Assembly: GCA_016271365.2 (NCBI GenBank)
Contig: CM057450.1
Span: 1,807,057,967 to 1,807,121,966 of the forward strand
Direction: 5' to 3'
Source of the DNA: Neoceratodus forsteri
Lineage: Eukaryota > Chordata > Ceratodontiformes > Ceratodontidae
Length of the DNA: 64,000 nucleotides
Made by a program: the position numbers and the translations under genes. Of this stretch, positions 11,501 through 20,452 are shown piece by piece (the stretch's first letter is position 1; every line of letters begins with the position of its first letter). The notes under the pieces were generated by a model, which saw nothing but the letters and a program-made list of their open reading frames with translations, had not been told where the DNA came from and did no database searches.

Positions 11501-14006
11501 GAGTGTGATACCTCATGTGAGACTAAAAATTTTTGCGGCCTGTTCCATCGAGCCTTCGTAGTATAATTACAGTTGCCTTGGTTCTGCTCACCTGCTCGAC
11601 GTTGCTTCAAGTTACCAGTAAGACCTTTCCTTTTATTAAGCAGTGTCGAGTACTGTTTCTATTTTATTTTCCGTCTGGTCATGTCTCATCCAAGGGGCAA
11701 GAAGAAGTTGAAAGCGGGGTGGCCCCATATGAGTCGGTGCCCCTGTGGCTGCCTCTGTTCTGTGACGGACCAGCATGACTGCTGCCTTTCCTGCCTCGGC
11801 CCCTACCACAATATGGATAACTGTGACATGTGCTTCTCGGTGGACCACCGTGTAATTGAAAACTGTGCGTTGAAAGTCGGACGTACGCCACCGACTTTCG
11901 GAGGATGGATGCGCAGTCGCCGGGCCAAGGCGAGGATTCTCAGCCCTTCCTCCGGGTCCCCTCCTGGTCCTGTACTGCCCATGAAGGAGGGAACCCCGCC
12001 TCTTTTAGCCTTGCCGCAGCGGGAGTTTCTTCCTCAGTGCAGGAGGCCCAGGCTGGCCCCCTTGGGGGTCAGTCGGGAGGCACCGCATCAGCAGTCACCT
12101 CTTCAGTGGCGAAGGCTGCCTCGGTGTAATGTTCTGGGCCCTTTGGAGCCGGGCCGGCACCATCCTTGGTGCAGCCTCGTGGTGCTTCTCTTGGCCCAGG
12201 CACCATGGGCTTTGAGTGCAGGGCTGCAGTTGGTGTCAGCCTTCTCTTGGTGCCACCATCACCTCTGATGCTGCTCGCAGCATCAGAGTTCTCGGCAGCA
12301 GGATCCGGCGCCATCCCGGGCGGCGCCAGGGATGGAGGTGGCACCGCAGTCGGGGCCAGTCCTGCCTTCGGCACCGCGAGTGTTATGGGCACCGTTTTGG
12401 GGCCATGCCTGACTCGGTGCCACTCGCAGCACCAGGGTGGGTGTCGGAGTCGAGCACAGTGCCGCGTTGGGTTTGGCGTTTGGCCACACCCAGGGTCAGG
12501 TCTGACTCCGGTGCCATTCACGGCACCGGGGTGGGTGTCGGTGCTGAGCGTGGGGCTGTGCTTCCCTCTAACGGCGTTGGCGGTGCCGAATCTCAGGGTG
12601 CCCCGCTTCGAGGTCCAGGAACTGGAGGGGCTCAGGGAGTTGTCTGGCATTGGACCTCAGAGCCTGCCTCTTCAGAGGCGGACTCTGGGTCTGATCCAGA
12701 CTGGCTCCCAGGTTCTTCAGAATCTTTGGACCCCTCTGTTTCCAGCACCTCGCCCCCCACTCAGCCTCCCTCTGGGGGTCGGTTGTCGCCGGTGGACCTT
12801 AGGGTCAGGGGGTCTGACCAGCCAGCAGTTGTCCCCATGACTACTGCTGTGTAACCTGGCGTCACTGGCATTGCTGTTCCTCCAGTTGGGGCACCCCCCT
12901 CCTTGGTGTGTTTGGACAGCCCAAGTTTGGGGCAGCCCGGGGCACATCAGGAAGAGGAGGGTGCGGTTTCCTGGGTGGATTCCTCGGAGGCTGCCCGGAG
13001 TTGCCAGCTATCTAGGCTGATGGCTACGAGGATGAGGTCCATCTCTGATTCTGAAGGGTTGAGAGGTAGAGGTGTGGCGCGGCATGCCCTCCCCAGAGCC
13101 CAACCGGGTTCTAGGAGGAGTCAAAGTGCAGGCCCTTGCCTTTCCCTGGAGGAGTCCCTGAGAGGGACTTTAACTTCTGAGGTCAGGGGCCGTCCTTCTG
13201 GACTCGTACGGTCCCGGTTACCTCATGGGGGGATTTCTTCCTTTGGGCTCAGCTCTGACCATTCCGACCTGGTTGAACGGCTGTTAGCTGCGGCGGCCTT
13301 TGGGTCCCCCTCCCTGCGAAGGGTTTCCTGTTGGCTCCCTTGCACTGACAGAGACCATCCTCCTGTTGCCAGGAGCCTGTCCCGCGAGCCTCTGTCTCCA
13401 TCCCCGGTTCTCCCAGGTATTCCCAGTCTTCGGGGACCTCTTACCTGAGAACAGTTCAGAGGTTCTGCTGCACATTTTCCCACCTATCTCCATGCCCTGG
13501 ACCAGCAGGGGTTTCACCATGCTCCCGTGCAGCCGGACCCTGAACCTGGGAGCTTGTCTTCATCCTCTTCTCCCTCTACGGAGGGAGAGAAACCTTCAGT
13601 CCACATCTCCCCGATGTCTGATCTGTCCTCCTATCAGTGCTTCCTTGCGAGGATGTTAGACAAGCTTCATCTTACCCCAGTCCCAGTCAGCAATCCCGAG
13701 CATGTGACACATGCCTTCTTAGGTGGGTACAGTGCGGCCCACCTGGTTGCTCCTGCCTGGCCTATTCCTTTTCAGGAGGCATCACATCGGCTCTGGCTTT
13801 GTTCCTTCTCCACCATTCCAGCCCCAAGGGACCTATGCCAGCGGTATTGCACTCCCCCTGGGTCTCCAGATTCTCAGCCTCATCCCTCTTTGGGCTTGAC
13901 CTCCCTGGACACCCCCTCTGGGCCTCACGCTCCTTACTGTGACCGCCCCCAGACTCAGACTCTGGGGATTTCGATTTCTGGGGTAGACGAGTGTTCTACT
14001 CGGCAT

Positions 14007-14008
<2 letters not shown>

Positions 14009-14042
<34 letters not shown>
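14009..14042 (+). repeat. (CT)n microsatellite inside DIRS-1 gag
   Basis: About 16 CT units replace the codons that DIRS-2 and DIRS-3 use for the LLLSIxAxQAH segment. It expanded after insertion and shifts the gag frame. Confidence 0.9.
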
Positions 14043-14044
<2 letters not shown>

Positions 14045-14392
14045 ACAGCACATCAGGCCCAGTTTGCAGCCTACAACAGGTTCTTGTGGTCTAGGCTAGG
14101 TCAGCTCCTAGCCTCAAAGCCTAACTCAGAGGAAACCAGGTAAACCATTGCCCTCTGTGCGCAGGGCCTGGAGCTAGCAAGGCACCAAGCAAGGGCATCT
14201 TATGGCGCCAGTGAGGTGGCATCCAAAGTGGTAGGGACAGCGATCTGCCTTCAGCAGATGGCATGGCATCACCTATCCCAGTTATCACCCTTGGCCCGGC
14301 ATAGGGTGATTTACTCCGCATAACGGAGAACCCATCTTTTCTCCCGAAAGGTGAAATGGAGGCTTTCGGGGCACCCTCCTTTCCCCACTGAG

Positions 14393-14583
14393 CAGGGTTT
14401 TAAATAATTGATTAGCAGTTTTTTGCTTGGGACAATATTAACTGTACAGAAAGTATTTATATAGGTTTTCTAGAAGTGTTATGTTTGTTAAACACAGTGA
14501 GGCAAGTGCTATGCATTTTCACAATGTTTTAGAACTTTTATGAGCAAAACGCTAATCAATTTTTGGAGTTAAATAAAACCCTG
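14393..14583. mobile_element. hAT MITE, 191 bp
   Basis: The MITE begins CAGGGTTTTAAATAATTGATTAGC and ends GCTAATCAATTTTTGGAGTT followed by AAATAAAACCCTG. It is flanked by perfect 8-bp duplications CCACTGAG (14385-14392 and 14584-14591). The ends match the 2.1-kb hAT element at 829-2917, so it is a deletion derivative of that family. It interrupts the gag C-terminus of DIRS-1 and is the innermost, youngest layer of the first nest. Confidence 0.92.
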
Positions 14584-14728
14584 CCACTGAGGGATCCCTG
14601 TTTCACCCAGACCAGTCTCAGGCCTCCCCAGGCCTGTAAGGGTTCTGCCCTTCAGTGTCTCACCCACTGGAGGCTAAGGGACCTAGTCCCTTAGGGTAGT
14701 TCAGTCTCTTCGGGGCTCTGCATTACCT

Positions 14729-14830
14729 ACTAGTGATAAATAGTGAAGACTGAGACAGATAAGATATGGAAATTATGTACCTACCATAATTCTTGATCTT
14801 TCTGTGTATCTTCACCATTCATCACTAAAT
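14729..14830. repeat. DIRS-1 internal complementary region
   Basis: The left half (ACTAGTGATAAATAGTGAAG to GAGACAGAT) is the complement of the left terminus. The right half (from TATGGAAATTATGTACC to CACCATTCATCACT) is the complement of the right terminus. DIRS elements use such a region to template joining of their ends into a circle. It is imperfect relative to the present ends, consistent with age. Confidence 0.85.
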
Positions 14831-15499
14831 CCCACCCTCCTTCCCCCTGTGGCCCTCAGTCTCTGGACTTCCTCCTGTCTACCCCCTGTGTGTCTTCTCT
14901 TTCTTAGCTCTCCTCTCCCTTGTGATTAGGTGGGAGGGGACTGTGGAGACACCCTGGGTGAATCCCTTGAGGGTTTTATGGAGATCTTGGGGGGGCCTCT
15001 TTTCTCTTCTCCCTTATTCTGGGGAGTCTGGAACCGGGCGGCCCCCTCTTCTCCCCCCTTCCTCAGTATATATTTTATTTAGAGACTCACAACTTGAGCT
15101 GTTTCCCCCCTATGCCTTTGGCTGTTTAAAATTTCCCATTTCAGGAGGGAGGGGGGAAGCTTGAGACACACCCTCAGCCTGCACCCTCTTATTCTCTGGT
15201 CTTCTAGACCTAGGCTGCTTGCAACTTCTGCTTGCCTCCTGCAGCTGAACTCTATAGTCCAAGGCTGGACTATAGTCTTCTAAAAATTTCAGTGTGCATT
15301 TCAGTCCTGGGGGTGTGCTACTCTCTCCCCCCCCTCCTCCTCCTCCTTCCAGAAACTGGGGCCCCTTCTCCACAATTTCCTGTTTTAATCTCTTCTTCTG
15401 TCCCCTCAGTCATTTATTTCTCCTTTTAATTTATTATTCCTTTCCTTTTATCTATTCCTTAGGCTGTCTTGACTCAATCCACCCTCCCTTCTTTACACT
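14831..15499 (+). other. DIRS-1 non-coding 3' region
   Basis: Pyrimidine-rich sequence lies between the internal complementary region and the right inverted repeat. The same spacer exists in DIRS-2 and DIRS-3 with lower similarity. I see no ORF that I recognise. Confidence 0.6.
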
Positions 15500-15720
15500 C
15501 TCCGGCGTGTCTGGGGCGGAGTCGATGGCAGCTAATGGCCAACCCTTGAGCGCCACATGAAGCGTCAGCCACGGGTGACACGGTTCTGGCGACTATTCAC
15601 CATGATGAAAATAAAAATCTCCCGAAGGGTCCTAGATCCGGTGCGCTATACCCACTAGTGATGAATGGTGAAGATACACAGAAAGATCAAGAATTATGGT
15701 AGGTACGTAATTTCCATTTC
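15500..15720 (+). repeat. DIRS-1 right inverted terminal repeat
   Basis: Complementary to the left terminus: CGGAGTCGATGGCAGC, GGCCAACCCTTGAGCGCC, then GTGATGAATGGTGAAGATAC. The extra outer segment CACAGAAAGATCAAGAATTA and GGTAGGTACGTAATTTCC has no partner at the left end but is complemented inside the internal complementary region. Confidence 0.8.
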
Positions 15721-16350
15721 TAACTTGTTCAGTTGAACAAGATGATGCTGTCAGCGTCTTCTGATTCCCTACTCATGGCTTCCCCTTCATGCGTCTGTCT
15801 CTTCCATTAAAGATGCATACGTTGGGTACAGACAGCTGAATTTATATCTAAACACTGTTCGATTGGTAAAGGAGGCCAGTTCTTATAGTAGAAAGACTAA
15901 AAAAATGCACTATAAGCTAGCAATATGTTTTTGGTTACGTAACTTGTTAAAGCATGATTCTAAAGTTCTGTTTTTAGTAAAGTTAAATAAGAAACTTGTT
16001 TTCAAACCATGTTCCCTGCAGTACTTACTTATAAATGCTTTTAGGGCTCTAGGGCACTACACCAATTTTCAGGTGGTGGAAACCTTTTACTCACAACATT
16101 TTGAGTATAATAGTGGCCCTTGCCTCGTGCGGTCATATGGTTTCTTGGACATTAATTGAATGTTGCAAACTTTTATGGATATGAGCCCTATGTGTTGTAA
16201 TACAGTGAGAGAGGTGCTACTGGATTCTTTTTTTTATAACATTCAATATGCAATGAACCCTGTATACATGATTGTATTTCATCTTTCCATGTATTCTTAT
16301 GGTTGTTACCTACCATTAAAATGCAATAAAGAAAGTTTAAAAAAAAAAAA
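15721..16350 (+). mobile_element. ORF1-only L1, 3' part with poly(A)
   Basis: After DIRS-1 the host L1 continues as AT-rich sequence without reverse-transcriptase motifs. It ends GCAATAAAG (a polyadenylation-signal-like AATAAA at 16325-16330), then 12 A residues at 16339-16350, overlapping the right target duplication (16348-16358). Short ORFs at 15863-16159 and 16160-16423 match no family and are probably chance in 3' UTR. Confidence 0.7.
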
Positions 16351-18038
16351 GGTCTCCCCAGAAACAGTTACAAAATATCTGTTGGGTAATGACTCTGTCC
16401 TTTCTTATCTCATGATGGTTTAGATTTTAGAATCATAAAGCTGGGGGTTAAATCCTTTTCTTATCCACTCTCTATTATATTTAAGTCTTCCCTTTGCCAT
16501 GGAATCTTCCCAGATCAATGGAAGCTTGCAACCATTAGGTCTATTTTTAAGAGTGGTAATCCCAGTGGTTTCTAACTATCGTCCAATTTCCCTTCTTTCT
16601 CTGTTGTCAAAGATTCTTGAGAAAATTATTCTGGATCAGACCACAACGTTTTTGAGTAAATATAACCTGTTATCAGAACAAACACAACACAGAGACGGCC
16701 TTGGTGGGGTTCACTAGCTGCATACAAGGTGCCCTAGATAAGAGGCACTCTGTTGCAGCTGTTTTTGTGGACCTCACCAAGGCCTTCAATCTGGTTGAGC
16801 ATAGTTTACTGTCAGGGGTCTTACAGAACCTACATTTTTCAAGGGATGTTATTAAATGGTTCACAAATTATTTAGGGAATAGAACTCTCATTACTTCTAC
16901 TGGTGGTGGGCCTTCCCTGCCTAAACCGATCCTCTGTGGTGTTCCACAGGGGTTGATTTTAGGACCACTTTTTTTTTCACTTTATATGAACACTGTACCT
17001 AGAGTCTGTACTCAGATTTCTGTGATATGTATGCAGATGATGCAGTATTGTACGGGATAAGTTCAAGTTCTAAAGGTGCCCTTGAGAAGGTCCAGGTTGA
17101 TTTTGATATCTTCCAGAATTGGTTAACTTCAAATTGTATGGTCTAAAACCATAAAAAAACAAAAGCTGTGGTGTTTACAAATAAACAAAAATGTAAAGAC
17201 TACCTGTGATTTCCGACCTCAGTAGGAATATTATTGAATTAGTAGAAAACTTTAGGTACCATGGATTCATTTTGAATTCTAAATTATCCTTTGAGTCACA
17301 TATAAATAGCGTAGGGAAGACTATCCACCAGAGGCTGGGAGGTTTATATAGAGTTGCTTAACCAGTGAGGCTAGGTTTCTACTGGCACACAGTTTTCTAT
17401 TAAGTGTATTAAATTATGGCCTTATTGTTTATTCAGCAGCCAGCTCTAAGTTGCTAGATCGACTCTGGGTCACATACAATGCAATAAATAGGTTTATGTT
17501 GAATGCCCCTTTCCATACTCATCATTGCCTTTTATATAGACAGTCTGATAGTCTATCTTTGGATAACAGAATTCTATTGAGAATGGGTACTTTTATATTT
17601 AAAAGCATATCAGGTTTTCTTCCAAACTCAGTTTCAACTTTATTTCCACTATCTGTTAATGGCTGTCCTACTAGATCCCAGAATAGAATTACATTTAAGA
17701 TTCCTCTGTTCAGGAAAGTAATTGGTCAGAGATCACTACTTTACCTAGCTCTTCTCTTTTTTGATTCTATACCGGGTTAACTGTAGAACAGTTTTTTAAC
17801 TTTAAAAGGAAACCTACTCTCTTTTTGAAAGATAAACAGGAATGCAGTTGTAACTAATAGTTTCAGAAACACCATTTTAATATTGTATGTTTGTATGTTT
17901 TTACTATCTGTAATTGAATTGTATGTCTGAATTGATGTTTTTTATGTATTTGTTGTATTTACTTGTTGCCTGTGAAAATGGGCATTTTGCTCATCGAGCC
18001 TACAAGAATAAAAAATAAATGAAATGAAAAAATGAAAT
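16351..18038 (+). mobile_element. Rex1-like LINE, 3' part with reverse transcriptase
   Basis: The frame resumes as KVSPETVTKYLLG and enters the reverse transcriptase. Motifs seen are NYRPISLLSLLSKILEKII (16579 on), VAAVFVDLTKAFNLVEHSLL (about 16755), GVPQGLILGPLFFSLYMN (about 16938) and a YADD equivalent near 17033 that is frameshifted (ATGCAGATGATGC). The C-terminus has APFHTHHCLLYRQSDSLSLD and GQRSLLYLALLFFDSIPG (17500-17778). The 3' end has AATAAA and a TGAAA-rich tail near 18010-18038. Multiple stops make it inactive. Together with 9510-10107 it is one copy inserted in CR1. Confidence 0.72.
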
Positions 18039-18345
18039 GTTCAAGAGCAAGGGAGCATGATATGAAATTGGTAGGTGTCCGACTAAGGGGAAATGTGAGG
18101 AAGTTCTTCTCACAGAGAGGGTGGTGGACACATGGAACAGCATGCCACAGGAGATAGTGGGATCCAGCACAGTGGGGGGATTTAAACATGGCTGTGATCG
18201 GAATAAAGGAATCTTGGAGGTGGGACGCAGTGATGAATGGTCACTGACCAGATAGGGTCAAAAGTCGTAGGCAAGTGTAGGGCAAAAGGGCAGAGTAAAT
18301 GTGCCTTGTGATACTTATCTGCTGAAAATTTCTATGAGTAACAGT
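18039..18345 (+). mobile_element. CR1 LINE, 3' end of the outer nest layer
   Basis: The CR1 interrupted at 9509 resumes here with SRARGHDMKLVGVRLRGNV and RKFF, followed by VVDTWNSMPQ-like codons around 18115 and the CR1 3' terminus near TTATCTGCTGAAAATTTCTATG (18317-18339). The mates are assigned by matching the order of CR1 codons on the two sides. Confidence 0.8.
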
Positions 18346-18436
18346 GGAAAACAGTAAAGGATGTCAGAAATTTGAAAGTTACCAAATAATAACTACATAT
18401 TACATGGAGCAATAGACATCATTATGAAAGTCTTAC
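18346..18436. other. Residual intron 1 and splice donor of the ballast-like gene
   Basis: AT-rich intron sequence follows the CR1 3' end. On the minus strand the exon 1 donor reads GGAG then GTAAGAC (GT at 18436-18435), a good match to the vertebrate donor consensus. Confidence 0.6.
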
Positions 18437-18710
18437 CTCCATGCTTCTCATGTACCGCTTCCATCTCATGGCAACACATGCTCTCTCACTCTGTTGGCAT
18501 GATTTCACATTTGCCACAGGAGCACCAACCAGTTCTTCCGGAACAAGTGTCTGTGGCCTCCATGTTATTATCCAGTGACGATGTGCTTGATGCATATGCT
18601 GTGGCATCTAAATGAGTTACTGGTCTCTCGGGCTCAAACATATACGGCCGCAGTCCACCTGCTGCTTTGACATAATCAAAGTTATCTTCCAATTCTGATT
18701 CTGAAGACAT
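18437..18710 (-). pseudogene. P2X7 ballast-like gene, exon 1 (nonsense codon)
   Basis: The first coding exon starts at ATG 18710 with MSSESELEDNFDYVKAAGG and continues with LRPYMFEPERPV, a typical opening of ballast-domain proteins. It ends with GWCSCGKCEIMPTE, a stop (TGA), then ESMCCHEMEAVHEKHG. Related proteins have CxCGxCxxMPTExECxCCxE at this zinc-binding site. The TGA replaces an expected Arg (CGA to TGA would be CpG decay), and an expected Cys is Ser. The exon ends in phase 1, which fits exon 2 exactly (Gly-Val). Spliced, the gene would encode about 190 residues, essentially one ballast domain with no P2X channel part. An acceptor-like TTCTTCTTAAAG precedes the ATG, so an upstream 5' exon is possible. 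Confidence 0.8.
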
Positions 18711-18889
18711 CTTTAAGAAGAAATATATTAATTATTATACCTTGAGTGCCACAAGACAGCTAAGGTATGATAATATGGTTTACCACAACAGTACGATTGC
18801 AGCTCACACACCAGCAAATTAAATAAATAACTGTACCAAAGGATGAATCCAGACATGCACGTCATCCTTAATAAGAGGTTCACACTTCG
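18711..18889. other. Upstream region of the ballast-like gene
   Basis: AT-rich DNA without recognised content. If the transposase and the ballast gene share one DNA transposon, its right terminal repeat should lie in or beyond this stretch. I could not identify it by eye. Confidence 0.3.
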
Positions 18890-19125
18890 AAGACAGACAC
18901 CAGGTTTTCGCAGAGGGATGGAATTTGCAGAAACAAATTATAGATTTTATTGACTAGGTGACTAGGGAACTGGATCAGGGAGGTGCGCTTGTTGTGGGAT
19001 ACCAAGGTGGATTTCAGCAATGCCTTCGACTCTGAGTGACACACGATGATAATAAACAAGCTTGTCAGCCTGGCCGTGTGACCCATGGTAGTAAACTGTG
19101 TCACAAAAATTGCTGATCCATAGTA
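18890..19125 (+). repeat. CR1 reverse-transcriptase fragment
   Basis: A short decayed piece keeps codons for a VDFSNAFDSE-like segment followed by a THDDNKLVSLAV-like segment (about 19008-19080), equivalent to the FSKAFDTVPHxxLxxKLxxLGV block of CR1. Both ends are truncated. It is not obviously part of the neighbouring CR1 copies. Confidence 0.55.
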
Positions 19126-19370
19126 CACAGATGTTGGTGGTAATGGTAGCGAAAAACATGGGAAGAGAGCGTGTAGTAAGCATATCTGCTGATGTCAGTA
19201 TTACCAACAATGCGAGTACGCCGCAACGAGGGGAACAGAAATACAGTGGCGGAGTACATGATGGTGTTTAATGGATGCCAAACACAGGCATGAAACCTGG
19301 TAGTTATCGTATCTGCTAATCTAAAGGTTACCCAAAAATTTGAATACCCCTGCACTGCTCAGATGTAATC
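19126..19370. repeat. Unclassified interspersed repeat, copy A
   Basis: The segment shares GAACAGAAATACAGTGGCGG and AGTACATGATGG (about 19228-19265), plus GGTGGTAATGGTAGC and CATATCTGCTGATGT, with 34299-34600. The order of these blocks differs between copies, which suggests a repeat built of shorter units. No coding capacity was seen. Confidence 0.5.
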
Positions 19371-20069
19371 AGGAATGCATTGAAAGCGCACAACAACCCT
19401 CAGTGTCTGCACAGGAACACATACAACCGGCTCAGGATCAGGTGCAGAGGGGCCTGGGCTATGGATGCGTAGGGGTGCACACTTGTGCCGAGTGGGACCT
19501 CTTCACACCACATGCCCACATATGCACGTCAGCAGGTCCAGCCACTGGTGCAGGTCCTTTGAGTAAATTCACTGCCCACTCAGAACAAAATACAAGGTCA
19601 ATATCTGGCAATTGTGATACTTGTATATTGAATGATGAGTGTCTGGACATGAACTGGCCTTGTATAGCCCTATCATCACTGTTCAGATGGCCCTCAAAAG
19701 ATCCCCTGGCCCAAAATTACAGTCGAACAGCAACACGGTGTCAGTGCAGTAAAGATGAGACCTTCATATCCACCAACCAACAGTAGATGCCAGCAGTCTT
19801 GGTGAAAATGAGAGTGCAACAGAAAGGATATTGGAGAGAGAATTAAAGAAAAACACAGACACAGAATAAGTACAATGACAGTACGTTTATTAATGTATAT
19901 TAGTAGGAAACACTGGTACAGTGGTTGCTTAGCAGTTAGGTGTACAAATGACGTGCACAGTAACTCACACACACCTTGATATATATCTGGTCACACCTGG
20001 AAATAAGCCACTGCTCAGTGTGCCTTTTCTGGTAACCAGGAGTCATAATTTCCAATACCCTAAAACAGG
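19371..20069. other. Unassigned stretch with one plus-strand ORF
   Basis: A plus-strand ORF of 148 codons (19340-19786) begins in repeat copy A and runs through this region. Its composition (many Cys, Gln, Thr) fits no family I know and I would not call it a gene. No other feature was recognised. Confidence 0.35.
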
Positions 20070-20452
20070 CCAGCCAATGAAACACATCTTACAGCAAGGC
20101 AAACAGAATGCTAGGATGTATAGGGAAAAGTATTAACAGGAGGAGCAGGTAGGTGATTCTACCACTACACAGGTCCCTGGTAAGGCCTCATCTGGAGTAC
20201 TGTGTCCAGTTTTGGAATACACATCTTAAGGAAAGGAACAGACTGGAGGCTGTCCAGATAAGGGCAACCAAGATGATCCAGGGGCTCTCCTGTGAAGGGC
20301 GTTTAGAAGCTTTGAATATGTTTTCACTGGAGACTAGGAGGGAGAGAGGGGAGATGATAGAGACATACAAGTTTCTGACAGGAATAAACAAGGTGCCCTT
20401 CTTGGATCTATTGGGGTAGACAACTCCAGTACCAGAGAACACGAGTGGAAAG
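20070..20452 (+). mobile_element. CR1 LINE, part 1 of the second nest's outer layer
   Basis: A CR1 C-terminal segment is well preserved in frame: [39 protein letters not shown] and RRERGEMIETYKFLTGINKV (20150-20419). It is interrupted at 20453 by a poly(T)-led retroposon, resumes at 21017, is interrupted again by L1 at 21179, and ends after 33352. Confidence 0.8.

Larger units (their letters stand above)
11681..14655 (+). pseudogene. DIRS-1 gag, broken
   Basis: The ATG at 11681 opens MSHPRGKKKLKAGWPHMSR, then a Cys/His-rich N-terminal domain CPCGCLCSVTDQHDCCLSC and LGPYHNMDNCDMCFSVDHRV shared with the other copies. A low-complexity region built on GGCACC/GGTGCC hexamers follows (about 12140-12600), then Ser/Pro/Arg-rich sequence, then the conserved C-terminal part (EKPSVHISPMSDLSSYQCF near 13585, later LARHQARASYGASEVAS and SPLARHRVI near 14295). 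That part resembles the DIRS gag segment before the LRRHAWLR motif. Several frameshifts, a (CT)n run at 14009-14042 and a hAT insertion at 14393 destroy the frame. Gag would package element RNA. Confidence 0.7.
11293..15720 (+). mobile_element. DIRS-1: gag-only DIRS retrotransposon
   Basis: The copy has the layout of a DIRS element. It has a left inverted repeat (from ATCTGTGTCAATC, about 11293-11500), a gag gene, an internal complementary region (14729-14830) and a right inverted repeat (about 15500-15720, ending GGTAGGTACGTAATTTCC). Complete DIRS elements also encode reverse transcriptase/RNase H, a methyltransferase-like domain and a tyrosine recombinase; none is present, and the gag end lies about 75 bp from the internal complementary region. 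It is 4.43 kb, or 4.23 kb without the hAT MITE at 14393 and its duplication. It is inserted in the 3' part of an ORF1-only L1. No target duplication is seen, as expected for recombinase-mediated integration. Confidence 0.85.

Noticed and set aside
11573..12268. 231-codon ORF as an intact protein
   Set aside because: Its central part is the DIRS-1 gag frame, but the first 36 codons are leader sequence and the end runs off frame into the hexamer-rich region; it is a fragment of a broken gag.
12069..12650. 193-codon minus-strand ORF
   Set aside because: Antisense shadow of the GGCACC/GGTGCC-rich gag region; self-complementary hexamers keep several frames open.
14009..14042. A regulatory GA/CT element
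   Set aside because: It sits in gag where sister copies have ordinary codons; a simple microsatellite expansion explains it.
11293..15720. DNA transposon with long inverted repeats
   Set aside because: The internal complementary region and gag gene are DIRS hallmarks, and no target-site duplication is seen.
7543..18710. A host P2X7 receptor gene
   Set aside because: No P2X channel exons (transmembrane or ATP-binding ectodomain) are seen; the protein starts at its own ATG and contains only the ballast domain.
19340..19786. 148-codon ORF as a novel gene
   Set aside because: No domain, no splice support, and it begins inside a dispersed repeat; it cannot be supported from sequence alone.
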